The notes: generated from the letters alone by a model not told the origin. DNA of 64,000 nucleotides from Methylococcales bacterium (GCA_026399075.1 JAPLRR010000084.1:1-64000), one strand, 5' to 3'; numbered from the stretch's first letter, positions 18,741 through 28,728 are shown. Made by a program: numbers and translations.

Positions 18741-19009
18741 GGTGCAACGATCAGTTGTGCATCCGTTTGCAAGCTTTATAGCGAGGGTTGTCGATTTTAT
18801 CGCGGATTTTCCCGTGATACGTGTATGGCATCGTTTTGAGTGGTTGGCTCTGAAAAGCTAATTTTACCAAATTTCCGATTTATCCAACAAAGCCGGGTCA
18901 ACGCGTGCGATCAAGCATCAGTCAAGCAAATACATTTTAATTTTATTATATTCATCATGCAGTTACCGATAATCGCCGGATACTTGCCCTATCGCAGTCA
19001 AGCAAATGC

Positions 19010-20065
19010 TTAAGCCCAGAACGGAACATAGCGCAGCGCTTTAGTTCCGGCATCCGCATCATAAGGCCTAATGACACCGACATCGGTAGCCTGCTTGATA
19101 ATCCGGCTGACCATTGCGCTGTTTTTCACATCAACCGCTAAACGGTCTCTGAATGACGTGTTATTCATCGGCTCACGATTTACATACTTAAGGCAGCAGT
19201 GCAAATAACAAGCACGGATGTGGTCTTCCTTATCCATGTCCTTAAAATCCTTATGTCCGAATAATATTGCCCTGGTATGTTCCGGCGTTACTTCGAACGC
19301 AGGGGCCGGCAACTGGTAAAACTCCGTTTGGAATACCACCTTATCGATACCACTGCCGCGCTCTTCGCAAATACCGATACGACGCAGAAATGAAGCCAAT
19401 GCTTCATTGCGGCTGCGGGGAGGACTGTCGAGAAAACGTTGCGTGTCCACCAGAGGAATACCGGGATTCGTGATTTCCATACGATCATTAAATATCTCAA
19501 TCATCGGGCCCGTGCCCGTTAAGGCAAAATCCTGATGGATAAGGGCATTGGCCACCAGCTCGCGAATCGCAAGCTCTGGAAACATCGGCACGGACTTGCG
19601 TAGTGCCTGACCAATTACCTCGTTTTCTGGCAGCAGGTTATTAATGAAGCCAATTAAGCCTTCAAATCCTGTCGCATAACCTTTAGTGCCGGGTATTTCA
19701 CGGATGGTTTCCACCCTGCTATTACCACGATATAGCACCACCCTGACGGCCTTGCGGGCCAGATGGGCAAAAGCCTCTAATTTACGGGCAAACAAAACCG
19801 CGCCTAAATTGGAAATATGCCACAGGCCGCTATCGCTTTTAACGATTAAACCATCGGCTTCCAAGCCATTTAAAGTTCCGGCGCGGTTATCGGGTAACGG
19901 TAATTTGACCAGATCAAAATACGCCGGGTAATCAAGGAGATTTAAAACCTGTTCGCTGCTTTGGTTATCGGCGGCTATTTGCCGTTCAAAAGGCACCCGA
20001 TCAAACATGCGCCATACTTCGCGTTCCTTGACGGAATGATCTTTAAGCTTTTTGGTGTAAGTCAT
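19010..20065 (-). CDS. ATP-binding regulator (AlbA_2/HATPase_c_4 type), 5'-truncated
   Basis: This 351-aa protein is of the class often named 'RecG-like C-terminal' or divergent AAA-4 regulator. The HATPase_c_4 part is visible as FPELAIRELVANALIHQDFA, then IEIFNDRMEITNPGIP and GICEERGSGIDKVV. A winged-helix C-terminus follows (NSAMVSRIIKQATDVGVIRP). The first residues (YTKKLKDHSVKEREVWRMFD) correspond to the end of an AlbA_2 domain, so the N-terminal 120 or so residues are missing. The gene is probably a truncated survivor. Confidence 0.75.
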   Translation of the reverse strand: MTYTKKLKDHSVKEREVWRMFDRVPFERQIAADNQSSEQVLNLLDYPAYFDLVKLPLPDNRAGTLNGLEADGLIVKSDSGLWHISNLGAVLFARKLEAFAHLARKAVRVVLYRGNSRVETIREIPGTKGYATGFEGLIGFINNLLPENEVIGQALRKSVPMFPELAIRELVANALIHQDFALTGTGPMIEIFNDRMEITNPGIPLVDTQRFLDSPPRSRNEALASFLRRIGICEERGSGIDKVVFQTEFYQLPAPAFEVTPEHTRAILFGHKDFKDMDKEDHIRACYLHCCLKYVNREPMNNTSFRDRLAVDVKNSAMVSRIIKQATDVGVIRPYDADAGTKALRYVPFWA

Positions 20066-20502
20066 GATAAATCATGCACTTAAATTTTTCAGATTACACT
20101 GAGAATAACATACCACGATGTATAACAGGCCGATTTTTATAAGGCGTTAAAAAAACTGGGGTTCTGGCTTAGATCACCCAATTAGGAGCCAATAAACCAA
20201 AGTTTATGAAGTTTCACTTGCTTTATAAGCGACCGCAAATATAGGGAACACAGGCAAACTAATGATACCATTGGCTTATAGCCTGAGTTTTCGTTACTCT
20301 ATGTGCCCCTACGTCGGCCTATATTTAACACAAACTCTTTATTCTTGGTTCGAAAAAGCCTGCCAGTTTAAATCCCCTAAAAATGACACCGTCAGAACGG
20401 GATTATTTTTGAGAAGTTGAAAACAAGCTGAAAGTCTTGTTGGATAAGGTATTCATCAAATCTCTATGAAACGTTAGAACCCTTTGTTTATTAGCAGCCT
20501 AT
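20066..20502. other. gene-free stretch before the SNF2 helicase
   Basis: No open frame with coding character and no clear repeat was found. It should contain the promoter of the helicase operon. No confident -35/-10 pair can be named. Confidence 0.3.
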
Positions 20503-23500
20503 ATGAACGTAATACACGGCACCTGGATTCCAGAAAACACCCAAGACTTCATTCAAACGGGTGGTTTTTATCTGTGGATAGAAAGCGACGATGTCCGCAA
20601 TAGCACAAAAAACCCGCTGCTCCATCCACAGCACTTAGCAGAAAAGCCGTGTTTAGCGTTTTTAAAAGATGAGTTGGCGATCAATCCCCAGAGTGCGGGG
20701 CAGGGTTTGCACCTATCGCTACTGATGCCGACCTTTGCGGGTAAACCACTGCCATCACCCGAGCTTCAGCATGTTGAACTTGACGGGGAAGTGACGTTAC
20801 AAAGTTGGCAGGTCTACGCTTATCCCTTGCCAGCGCCTCTAAAAGCGATTAACAACATCCATTTTTTGTGTTGTTATCAGGTCGGCAATAGCCGTATCGG
20901 TAGTGATTTTTTGTTTTGGTATTACTTTAGCCAATCGTTAAAACAAATTCTGGCCAAGGATCAATATGTCCCTCTGCTAGTGAGCAGAAAAACCGGTAAG
21001 AAAATCGAGCTGTACCGGCGTTGGCAAGCGGTATCCAGCAACTATGAGCACCTGATACAAACGGCTGTTACATCTGTGCCACTGGCTTGCAGTCAACAGT
21101 TTCAACCGGAATCGTTGCTAAGGCATTTTGCCGAAGTGCTTATTGATGAACTGCTAACTGCTGCCGCATTGGAGATGCCACAGGTTTTCACCAAAAAAGT
21201 CCAGGATGATTTTTTAGCAACCATTCTGTTGCACAAACACTCAGCGGAGTCGATTGCAACCTGCCAAGCACTCCCGGATGACTTTAAACACTGGCAGCAC
21301 TGGCAACAAAAACTGCTAGGAACCGAGGCGCAAAGTGCCCTGCAATTGGGCTTGCAACTCATTGAAGCCGATGCGGCGGCTATTGACCAATGGCGTTTGG
21401 TATTTTTTCTATCCTCGCACAAAGACCCCTCGCTTAAATTGGATTTGGATGATTTTTGGGCGCATCAACAGCACTTTCATGAGATGCTCCAGCAGCACAC
21501 AGGTGCTGCTATTGAGCAGCAAATATTAATAGCTATGGCACAAGCCGCCCGCATTTATCCCAAATTATGGCAGGGCATGGAAGGTTCTGAGCCTGCCAGT
21601 GTACAACTCACTCTGGATGAGGCGTTCGAGTTTCTGAAAGAAGGCGCATGGATCTTGGAAGATGCCGGCTTTAAAGTCATTATTCCGGCGTGGTTGACGC
21701 CCAAGGGCCGCCGCCGGGCGAAAGTTCGCCTGCGTTCGGGCGGCAAAAGCAAAACGGCATCGGCCAGTGCGCAAGCCTATTTTTCCATGGAGACACTGAC
21801 AGATTACCATTACGAACTGGCCATCGGTGATGAAACGCTGACCCCTGAAGAATGGCAACAACTGGTGGACACCAAAGCGCCGCTGATCCATTTTCGCGGT
21901 CAATGGATGGAACTGGACCGCGATAACATGCAAGACATGCTGGCTTTTATGCAACAGCACCAAGATGCACCCCCTGAGCTATCGATGCAGGAGCTGTTGA
22001 AAAAGCTGGCCGAAGAAGATGACACCTTTGAACTGGACATCCACGACAGTCTGGCGCAGATGCTGGCAAAGCTATCCGATAACAGCCAACTGGAATTGAT
22101 CGATAATCCAGAAAAACTCAACGCAGTGCTGCGGGACTATCAAAAACGCGGCGTGGCCTGGTTGCGGTATTTGGAAAACTTGGGGCTAAATGGTTGCTTG
22201 GCCGATGATATGGGCTTGGGTAAAACCATGCAGGTCATCAGTCTGTTAATCCTGGAGCGTGAACACGCCAACCCAGGCCCTACGCTGCTGATTGCCCCCA
22301 CTTCTGTGATCGGCAACTGGCAAAAAGAAATTGAAAAGTTTGCCCCGCAGTTGACTACGCTAATCCATCACGGCAGTGACCGCGAACAAGATGGCAAAGC
22401 CTTCAAACAACAATGTGCCCAGCATGATTTGCTGATCACCTCTTACACGCTTGCGCGTAAAGACAGCAAATTACTTGGTGCGGTGAACTGGCGGCGCATA
22501 GTCCTGGACGAGGCGCAAAACATTAAAAACCCCAAAGCCGCGCAAACCAAAGCTATTTTGAAACTCAATGGTGAATCCCGTCTGGCGCTAACCGGTACGC
22601 CCGTTGAAAACCGATTGATGGATTTATGGTCGATTTTTAATTTCCTCAACCCCGGCTATTTGGGCAAACAGGCGCATTTTCGCAAAACCTACGAGTTGCC
22701 GATACAGCGGGATAACGACCCGAGGCAGTCGGCTATTCTGAAAAAACTCATCCAGCCATTTATCTTGCGGCGTTTGAAAACCGACAAAGCCATCATCAAG
22801 GACTTACCCGACAAAATTGACAATAAAATTTACTGCAATCTCAGCAAGGAGCAAGCATCCTTATATGAAGTCGTCGTTCAAGATGTGGTTACCCAGCTAG
22901 AGGAGGCGGAAGGTATCCAGCGCCAGGGCTTGATGCTGTCCACCTTGATGAAACTAAAACAAATTTGCAATCATCCGATGCAGTTTTTACAAGACGGCAG
23001 CGCTTTTACGCCAGAACGTTCGCACAAGCTGGAGCGTATCAGCGAAATGCTCGAAGAAGCGATGGCACAAGGTGATAGTGTGCTGGTGTTTACCCAGTTC
23101 ACCGAAATAGGCGAACACCTGGAACGGTATCTGGCCAAGGAAAAGCACTATAAAACCCATTATTTACATGGCGGCACGCCTCGCGCAAAACGCGAACTGA
23201 TGATCAGTGATTTTCAAGACCCGGAAACCGGCCCTGCGGTTTTTATCCTGTCGCTCAAAGCAGGTGGTGTCGGCATCACCTTAACCCAGGCGAATCATGT
23301 GTTTCATTTTGACCGCTGGTGGAACCCCGCCGTTGAAAACCAAGCGACTGACCGTGCCTTTCGTATCGGCCAGAAGAAAAATGTTTTCGTGCATAAATTT
23401 GTCACCCTGGGCACCTTGGAAGAGCGCATAGACCAAATGATCAGCGACAAGCAAAAAATGGCCGACAGCATTGTCGGTAATGACGAAAGCTGGCTGACCA

Positions 23501-23565
23501 AGCTTGACAACCAGGCGTTTAAAGAACTGATTGCCCTCAACAAACACAGCATTATGGAAGACTGA
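20503..23565 (+). CDS. SNF2-family DEAD/DEAH-box helicase (HepA/RapA-like)
   Basis: This 1020-aa ATP-dependent DNA translocase has an N-terminal 480-residue region typical of bacterial SNF2 proteins. The helicase core follows: DDMGLGKTMQV (Walker A) near residue 567, DEAQ box (VLDEAQNIKN) near residue 668, ALTGTPVENR near 695, and the C-terminal lobe with LSLKAGGVGITL and DRAFRIGQKK. The Arg finger region is intact. It is one nucleotide upstream of a SWIM-domain gene, forming a two-gene operon. The pair is a recognised association of unknown purpose and here sits directly before a type I restriction-modification operon. Confidence 0.92.
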   Translation: MNVIHGTWIPENTQDFIQTGGFYLWIESDDVRNSTKNPLLHPQHLAEKPCLAFLKDELAINPQSAGQGLHLSLLMPTFAGKPLPSPELQHVELDGEVTLQSWQVYAYPLPAPLKAINNIHFLCCYQVGNSRIGSDFLFWYYFSQSLKQILAKDQYVPLLVSRKTGKKIELYRRWQAVSSNYEHLIQTAVTSVPLACSQQFQPESLLRHFAEVLIDELLTAAALEMPQVFTKKVQDDFLATILLHKHSAESIATCQALPDDFKHWQHWQQKLLGTEAQSALQLGLQLIEADAAAIDQWRLVFFLSSHKDPSLKLDLDDFWAHQQHFHEMLQQHTGAAIEQQILIAMAQAARIYPKLWQGMEGSEPASVQLTLDEAFEFLKEGAWILEDAGFKVIIPAWLTPKGRRRAKVRLRSGGKSKTASASAQAYFSMETLTDYHYELAIGDETLTPEEWQQLVDTKAPLIHFRGQWMELDRDNMQDMLAFMQQHQDAPPELSMQELLKKLAEEDDTFELDIHDSLAQMLAKLSDNSQLELIDNPEKLNAVLRDYQKRGVAWLRYLENLGLNGCLADDMGLGKTMQVISLLILEREHANPGPTLLIAPTSVIGNWQKEIEKFAPQLTTLIHHGSDREQDGKAFKQQCAQHDLLITSYTLARKDSKLLGAVNWRRIVLDEAQNIKNPKAAQTKAILKLNGESRLALTGTPVENRLMDLWSIFNFLNPGYLGKQAHFRKTYELPIQRDNDPRQSAILKKLIQPFILRRLKTDKAIIKDLPDKIDNKIYCNLSKEQASLYEVVVQDVVTQLEEAEGIQRQGLMLSTLMKLKQICNHPMQFLQDGSAFTPERSHKLERISEMLEEAMAQGDSVLVFTQFTEIGEHLERYLAKEKHYKTHYLHGGTPRAKRELMISDFQDPETGPAVFILSLKAGGVGITLTQANHVFHFDRWWNPAVENQATDRAFRIGQKKNVFVHKFVTLGTLEERIDQMISDKQKMADSIVGNDESWLTKLDNQAFKELIALNKHSIMED

Positions 23566-23566
23566 C

Positions 23567-24406
23567 ATGAGCAATTACGCAAAAACCTGGTGGGGACAGC
23601 GCTTTATTGAAGCCTTGGAAGATTTTACCGACAGTGGCCGTTTGCAGCGGGGACGTTCCTATTCCACGGACAACCGTATCAAGCAATGGCTAATAAAAGA
23701 TGGCAAAGTGGAGGCAAAACTGCGCGGGAACATTAACCCCTACTTTGGTGTTTATAAAGAGCCGACCTATAAAGTCAGTGTGCAAATGACCCATCTGTCA
23801 GCAGAACAATGGCAAAAAATCATTCAAAAACTCACGAAACGGGCCAGTTTTATCGCCCGTTTGTTGCTCAATGAAATTCCGGAAAACATTGAAACGGTCT
23901 TTACCGAGGCCGGTGTGCATTTACTGCCGAATGACTATCGGGATTTTAAAGTGGCCTGCAATTGCCCGGATTATGAAGTGCCCTGTAAACATATCGCCGG
24001 CGTTTGCTACCGTTTGGCCGGGCAATTCGATCAGGATCCGTTCCTGTTATTTGAAATGCGCGGCTTGCCACCCGAACAGCTTTTGCAACAACTCGCCAAT
24101 TCACCCTTGGGCAAGGTGTTAAGCGATGCGAAAAGCAGCGCAACTGTGGAATTGGCACCGGTAGACAGTTTTTATACCCGCCCCATACTTGCAGCGCTTC
24201 CACAAGAAACCAGCCGGAAAGGTTTTTGGCAGGGGCAGCAGCCCTTACCCAAAAGCATAGAACCTAGCCAAGCGGCGACTATTCCCGCCCTGTTGATTAA
24301 AAAAGGCGGTGATTTCCCCGGGTTTTGGCACAAACAAAACTCGTTTATTGCGGTCATGGAAGATTTTTATGTCAGGATGCGCAAGGCTACTTTGAAAGGC
24401 GTGTGA
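23567..24406 (+). CDS. SWIM zinc-finger protein
   Basis: This 279-aa protein contains the zinc-binding SWIM motif CxCx(n)CxH as CNCPDYEVPCKHIAGV near residue 133. The N-terminus (MSNYAKTWWGQRFIEALEDF) is the conserved start of the SNF2-associated SWIM family. The ATG at 23567 is one base after the helicase stop, so coupling is expected. SWIM domains bind DNA or protein. This family probably guides the SNF2 partner, but a substrate is unknown. Confidence 0.88.
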   Translation: MSNYAKTWWGQRFIEALEDFTDSGRLQRGRSYSTDNRIKQWLIKDGKVEAKLRGNINPYFGVYKEPTYKVSVQMTHLSAEQWQKIIQKLTKRASFIARLLLNEIPENIETVFTEAGVHLLPNDYRDFKVACNCPDYEVPCKHIAGVCYRLAGQFDQDPFLLFEMRGLPPEQLLQQLANSPLGKVLSDAKSSATVELAPVDSFYTRPILAALPQETSRKGFWQGQQPLPKSIEPSQAATIPALLIKKGGDFPGFWHKQNSFIAVMEDFYVRMRKATLKGV

Positions 24407-24591
24407 TTTTAGGTTGTTGCTCGGCCAGATTGTATTGACGTCTAAAAGCTAGTACATTGACGGCTTAACTAAGGAATTGTATGCGCCGATTAAGCACATT
24501 GGCCCAGCATTGTCAGGAATGACCTGTCATCAAGCCTATCTGGCATCAAATTCCAACATCACCCACCGAAGATTCTAAAACTAACTCCTTA

Positions 24592-26733
24592 ATGACCGCC
24601 AACACCTTACAAAACATTCCCCAAATCGAAGCCAGCTTGTGGGAAGCCGCCGACCAGATGCGAGCCAATTCCAAGCTGTCTTCCAGCGAATACTGTATGC
24701 CAGTGCTGGGCGTAATTTTTTTACGCCACGCCTGCAATCGTTATGATGCTGCACTGAAACAGATTGAAGCCGAACAGACCGCTGGAAAAATGCCCAAACG
24801 GCCCTTGGAAAAAGCCGATTTCATCAAGCGCCGCGCCTTAATGTTGCCCGAGCAAGCACGTTACGATTATTTGCTCAAGCTTTCGGCCGGCGTTAAATTA
24901 AGCGATGCCTTAGGCGAGGCGATGATTGCCATTGAAGAAGATTTTGAACCGCTGGCCGGACAATTGCCCAAGGACTATCATATTTTCGAAGACCGTCTGC
25001 TTGAAGACTTGATGCGGATTTTCGATAGTGAAGAACTGCGAACCGCTTCCGGCGACGTGTTTGGGCGGATTTACGAGTACTTCTTGATGAAGTTCGCCAT
25101 GCAGGGTGCACAAGATAATGGTGAATTCTTCACGCCGCCTTCGTTGGTGCAAACCCTGATCAATGTCATAGAACCTGACCATGGCGTAGTCACCGATTTA
25201 GCCTGTGGTTCCGGCGGTATGTTCGTGCAGTCCAGCCATTTCATTGAGCATGAAGGCTTGGATACCATGAAGCGTGTCACTTTTTACGGCCAGGAAAAAA
25301 CCGCCACCACCATCCGCCTTGCCAAAATGAATCTTGCCGTACATGGACTGGAAGGTGACATCATAGAAGCCAATACCTTCTACGAAGACCCGCATCGCTT
25401 GCAAGATGGCCGTTCGTTGTGGGGTAACTGTGATTTCGTCATGGCCAATCCGCCGTTTAATGTCGATATGGTCGATGCCGAACTGGTCAAGGACGATCGC
25501 CGTTTGCCCTTCGGTTTGCCGGGGGTGAACAAAGACAAGCGCGTGTCTAACGGCAATTACCTGTGGATTTCCTATTTCCACAGCTACCTCAACCCAACAG
25601 GCCGTGCTGGGTTTGTTATGTCATCCCAAGCCAGCAGCGCCGGTCATGGCGAAAAAGAAGTCCGGCGCAAACTAATAGAAACCGGCGACGTCGATGTGAT
25701 GATTGCTATCCGCTCCAACTTCTTCTACACCCGTACCGTGCCTTGCGAACTATGGCATTTTGACCGCGCCAAACCGGAAGCACGCAAAGACCAGGTATTG
25801 ATGCTCGATGCCCGCAACATCTACCGCAAAGTCACCCGCAAGATTTACGACTTTTCACCCGAACAACTCGCCAACCTGACCGCCATCGTTTGGCTGTACC
25901 GAGGACAAACAGACCGCTTTTTGGGCTTAGTTAAAGAATATTTTGGCAAGCTGTGCGCTGAAGCCGTTGCCATAACCGGTGAACTGGAGGTTTTTGAAAC
26001 CGCGCTCATCGAACTGCGTGAGCAGTTAAGCAGTTTTGCCGATAACGTGAAAAACCTGGTGAGCGTCACACCCGAGCAAAAGGCAGCACTGGCCGAGGCA
26101 TTGGCGGAATTAGTCGATGCTGAAACCGCTTATAACAGCGACCGCGCCAGTTTGGTTGATGGCTTGGTATGCTTTCGTGGCCTTTACGAACACACCCCGC
26201 CGACTATTAACCTAGACCAACAGAGCGCCCGCGCGGCCTTCGATCCGCTGGCCGAAAAAGCCAAAGGACTGGTGAAACAGCTAGACCTGCTTTACAAACT
26301 TGTCGCCCGCTGTGCGCAATTGGCTCAGGAGTACACTATTCTCCCGCTACCAACGGGAGAGGGCAACAAAATGGATCGTCGTTTGTCCGGCAAGCGTTTG
26401 AAGCAATTGGAGGAGGCCCGTAAGCAAGCCGTAGCCCAATTAAAGCTGGCGGCTTATTTTCACCGCCAGATCGTTTGGCTGCAAGAACGGTTCCCCGATG
26501 CCGAAATGTGTGACGTGCCTGGCCTATGCAAAGTGGTCAGCCGCGCCGAGATTGAATCCGCTGATTGGAGTTTAACGCCGGGGCGCTATGTCGGTGTTGC
26601 ACCGACAGAGGTAGATGAAGATTTCGATTTTGAGCAAACAATACAAGATATTCATATAGAATTAAAAGGTCTGAACGCGGAAGCTGTGGAACTGGCCGCG
26701 CGGATCGAGCAAAATTTTTCGGAACTGTTTTAG
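24592..26733 (+). CDS. hsdM: type I methyltransferase subunit HsdM
   Basis: This 713-aa N6-adenine methyltransferase is the modification subunit of the first type I system. The HsdM_N helical domain is at residues 10-140. The S-adenosylmethionine motif DLACGSGGMF is near residue 203 and the catalytic NPPFNVD near residue 287. The C-terminal 280 residues form a long helical extension not found in short HsdM proteins. Within it, around 26341-26359, lies a palindrome (ctcccg…cgggag) that encodes LPLPTGEG and looks like an in-frame repeat insertion. The frame remains open. Partners are hsdS and hsdR downstream. Confidence 0.92.
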   Translation: MTANTLQNIPQIEASLWEAADQMRANSKLSSSEYCMPVLGVIFLRHACNRYDAALKQIEAEQTAGKMPKRPLEKADFIKRRALMLPEQARYDYLLKLSAGVKLSDALGEAMIAIEEDFEPLAGQLPKDYHIFEDRLLEDLMRIFDSEELRTASGDVFGRIYEYFLMKFAMQGAQDNGEFFTPPSLVQTLINVIEPDHGVVTDLACGSGGMFVQSSHFIEHEGLDTMKRVTFYGQEKTATTIRLAKMNLAVHGLEGDIIEANTFYEDPHRLQDGRSLWGNCDFVMANPPFNVDMVDAELVKDDRRLPFGLPGVNKDKRVSNGNYLWISYFHSYLNPTGRAGFVMSSQASSAGHGEKEVRRKLIETGDVDVMIAIRSNFFYTRTVPCELWHFDRAKPEARKDQVLMLDARNIYRKVTRKIYDFSPEQLANLTAIVWLYRGQTDRFLGLVKEYFGKLCAEAVAITGELEVFETALIELREQLSSFADNVKNLVSVTPEQKAALAEALAELVDAETAYNSDRASLVDGLVCFRGLYEHTPPTINLDQQSARAAFDPLAEKAKGLVKQLDLLYKLVARCAQLAQEYTILPLPTGEGNKMDRRLSGKRLKQLEEARKQAVAQLKLAAYFHRQIVWLQERFPDAEMCDVPGLCKVVSRAEIESADWSLTPGRYVGVAPTEVDEDFDFEQTIQDIHIELKGLNAEAVELAARIEQNFSELF

Positions 26734-26742
26734 GGGTTTGTC

Positions 26743-26805
26743 ATGTTACAAGCAAAACGAATTCTGGCGACACTGTCGCAACAATTGAGCTGGTCACATT
26801 TCGCT
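26743..26805 (+). pseudogene. DUF1016 (YhcG-like nuclease) remnant
   Basis: Twenty codons (starting MLQAKRILATLSQQLSWSHF) resemble the segment of DUF1016/PDDEXK proteins that reads 'ILATLSRELSWSHF'. The frame then runs into an inverted repeat (gttcccaa…ttgggaac, 26807-26830) and is no longer protein-like. Only a fragment is left. Confidence 0.35.
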
Positions 26806-26940
26806 AGTTCCCAAGCTGGAGTTTGGGAACCAGAAAAGACTGGCCGATCAGCGATCCGCTGGAATGGCAACGGCAACAGCGCAGTGAGTGGGATAGAGAA
26901 TGGGAGCGTTGAATTTTTCGCAGGTTTTCGTACATTGTGT

Positions 26941-26962
26941 AGGGGCGAATTCATTCGCCCCT
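26941..26962. repeat. REP-like palindrome upstream of the RAYT gene
   Basis: aggggcgaattcattcgccc is the main part of a near-perfect palindrome 23 bp upstream of the transposase gene. The same motif occurs twice just downstream (27431-27498). REP sequences flanking a REP-associated transposase are the expected arrangement. Confidence 0.6.
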
Positions 26963-26984
26963 TGTCATAGAGTATTGAATAACC

Positions 26985-27434
26985 ATGCCTCGTGATGATC
27001 TTCTTAAAGGTCGCGTATCCATTCCAGGTTACGCCTATCACATCACAACCTGCACCGAAGGTCGGCGGCCTTTATTTCAGGATTTTCATATTGGACGTCT
27101 GCTGGTGTCGGAAATGCGTCAATTAAACGATGCCAAGTTTGTCAGCTCCATAGCCTGGGTAATCATGCCGGATCATTTGCATTGGCTTTTTCAGCTTAAT
27201 GAGCCGTTAAACCTATCAGAGCTTACCAAAAAACTAAAAGCACGATCTTCGTTAGCAATTAATACTAACAATGGCTGGCAAGGATCAGTTTGGCAACGGG
27301 GATTTCATGATCATGCCATCCGCCGTGATGAGGATCTGCGTGTGGTAGCTCGTTACATCATCGCCAATCCGTTACGCGCAGGTCTTGTTAAACACATAGG
27401 AGATTACCCGCTATGGGATGCTATCTGGTTGTAG
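26985..27434 (+). CDS. REP-associated tyrosine transposase (RAYT, Y1 family)
   Basis: This 149-aa HUH endonuclease of the IS200-related RAYT group nicks REP hairpins. The metal-binding HUH motif is MPDHLHWLF near residue 65. The catalytic Tyr lies in the C-terminal helix (VVARYIIANPLRAGL). The WQRGFHDHAIR signature is intact. RAYTs are usually domesticated single-copy genes flanked by REPs, and REP palindromes indeed lie on both sides. Its place between hsdM and hsdS, in the same orientation, is unusual and could affect hsdS expression. Confidence 0.88.
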   Translation: MPRDDLLKGRVSIPGYAYHITTCTEGRRPLFQDFHIGRLLVSEMRQLNDAKFVSSIAWVIMPDHLHWLFQLNEPLNLSELTKKLKARSSLAINTNNGWQGSVWQRGFHDHAIRRDEDLRVVARYIIANPLRAGLVKHIGDYPLWDAIWL

Positions 27435-27498
27435 GGGCGAATTTATTCGCCCATTTACCCAATGGGCAAATAGACAGGGCGAATAAATTCGCCCCTAC
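27431..27498. repeat. paired REP palindromes (BIME-like) downstream of RAYT
   Basis: gtaggggcgaatttattcgc begins at 27431. Its inverted partner gcgaataaattcgcccctac ends at 27498. Each is itself palindromic, and together they form a long hairpin. The first unit overlaps the RAYT stop. This is the typical substrate arrangement for RAYT enzymes. Confidence 0.6.
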
Positions 27499-27591
27499 AG
27501 GCCTTGATCTTTCCCGGAATCTGCTTGCACTGAACGGGGAAGCATTCACCCACGCAATCAAAATACAGAAGACTTATGAGGGGTTGGGGAT

Positions 27592-28728
27592 ATGAGTTGG
27601 CACTCGTACCGACTCGGAGAAGTGCTGACGCTTAAGCGTGGTCATGATTTGCCTGCGCATTCTCGGCAGCACGGCGATGTGCCTGTTGTTTCGTCGTCAG
27701 GAATTACGGGTCGTCATAATGAAGCCAAAGCAAAAGCCCCCGGTGTCGTAACTGGCCGATACGGAACCATTGGCGAAGTGTTCTACCTTGAAGAAGACTA
27801 CTGGCCGCTCAACACCTCACTCTATGTGATCGACTTCAAAAGAAATGACCCAAGATTTTCTGCCTACTTTTTACGAAATATCTTAAAGGGCTACCAAAGT
27901 GAAAAAGCCGCTGTTCCCGGAGTCGATCGCAATGTTCTTCATGAGATAAAGGTTCGTGTGCCGGACTACGCTGTTCAACGGAATATTAGTGACATCCTCT
28001 CCGCCTACGACGACCTGATCGAAAACAACCGACGGCGGATGACTCTGCTGGAGGAGTCTGCACGGTTGCTTTACAACGAATGGTTTGTTCGCCTGCGCTT
28101 CCCCGGTTATGAACACACCCGTATTGTCGATGGCGTGCCGGAGGGATGGCTACGTCAAACCCTCGCCACCCTTTGCGACTCTATCGACTACGGCTACACA
28201 GCCAGTGCTGAAAAAGAGGAAGTTGGACCAAAGTTCCTTCGCATCACCGACATCGTCCCTCAAGTCATTGATTGGACTTCAGTGCCTTATTGTCCCATCG
28301 AAGAAAATCGTCTGGCTAAATTCAGGCTCATCGAAGGCGATATCTTAATTGCACGCACGGGAGCGACCGTCGGTTATGCGAAAAGACTCCACAAACTTCA
28401 TTCTGAAACAGTTTTTGCTTCTTACTTAGTTCGACTACGCATTAGGCCGGAGATTGATAGCTTGATGGTAGGCATTTTCGTTGAATCCGATGAGTACAAG
28501 TGCTATGTCCAATCCCAAGTAGGTGGTGCAGCCCAGCCAAATGCGAATGCAAAAGTCCTCACGGCAGCAGAAATTCTTGTTCCTACACCAAGCATTCAAA
28601 ATATTTTCCATAATTCGGTAGAATCGTTGATGAATCAAAGAGAAGTGCTTCAGCAACAAAACCAAAAACTCCGCGCCGCTCGCGACCTGTTGCTGCCACG
28701 CCTGATGAGCGGAGAACTAACCGTATGA
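27592..28728 (+). CDS. hsdS: type I specificity subunit HsdS
   Basis: This 378-aa DNA-recognition subunit determines the target of the HsdM/HsdR complex. It has two target-recognition domains (about residues 5-150, start SWHSYRLGEVLTLKRGHDLP, and 185-340, start PEGWLRQTLATLCDSIDYGY). The helical spacers are ISDILSAYDDLIENNRRRMTL and VLQQQNQKLRAARDLLLPRL. The ATG follows gaggggttgggg. The length is usual for a compact two-domain HsdS. hsdM lies upstream, separated by the RAYT gene. Confidence 0.9.
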   Translation: MSWHSYRLGEVLTLKRGHDLPAHSRQHGDVPVVSSSGITGRHNEAKAKAPGVVTGRYGTIGEVFYLEEDYWPLNTSLYVIDFKRNDPRFSAYFLRNILKGYQSEKAAVPGVDRNVLHEIKVRVPDYAVQRNISDILSAYDDLIENNRRRMTLLEESARLLYNEWFVRLRFPGYEHTRIVDGVPEGWLRQTLATLCDSIDYGYTASAEKEEVGPKFLRITDIVPQVIDWTSVPYCPIEENRLAKFRLIEGDILIARTGATVGYAKRLHKLHSETVFASYLVRLRIRPEIDSLMVGIFVESDEYKCYVQSQVGGAAQPNANAKVLTAAEILVPTPSIQNIFHNSVESLMNQREVLQQQNQKLRAARDLLLPRLMSGELTV

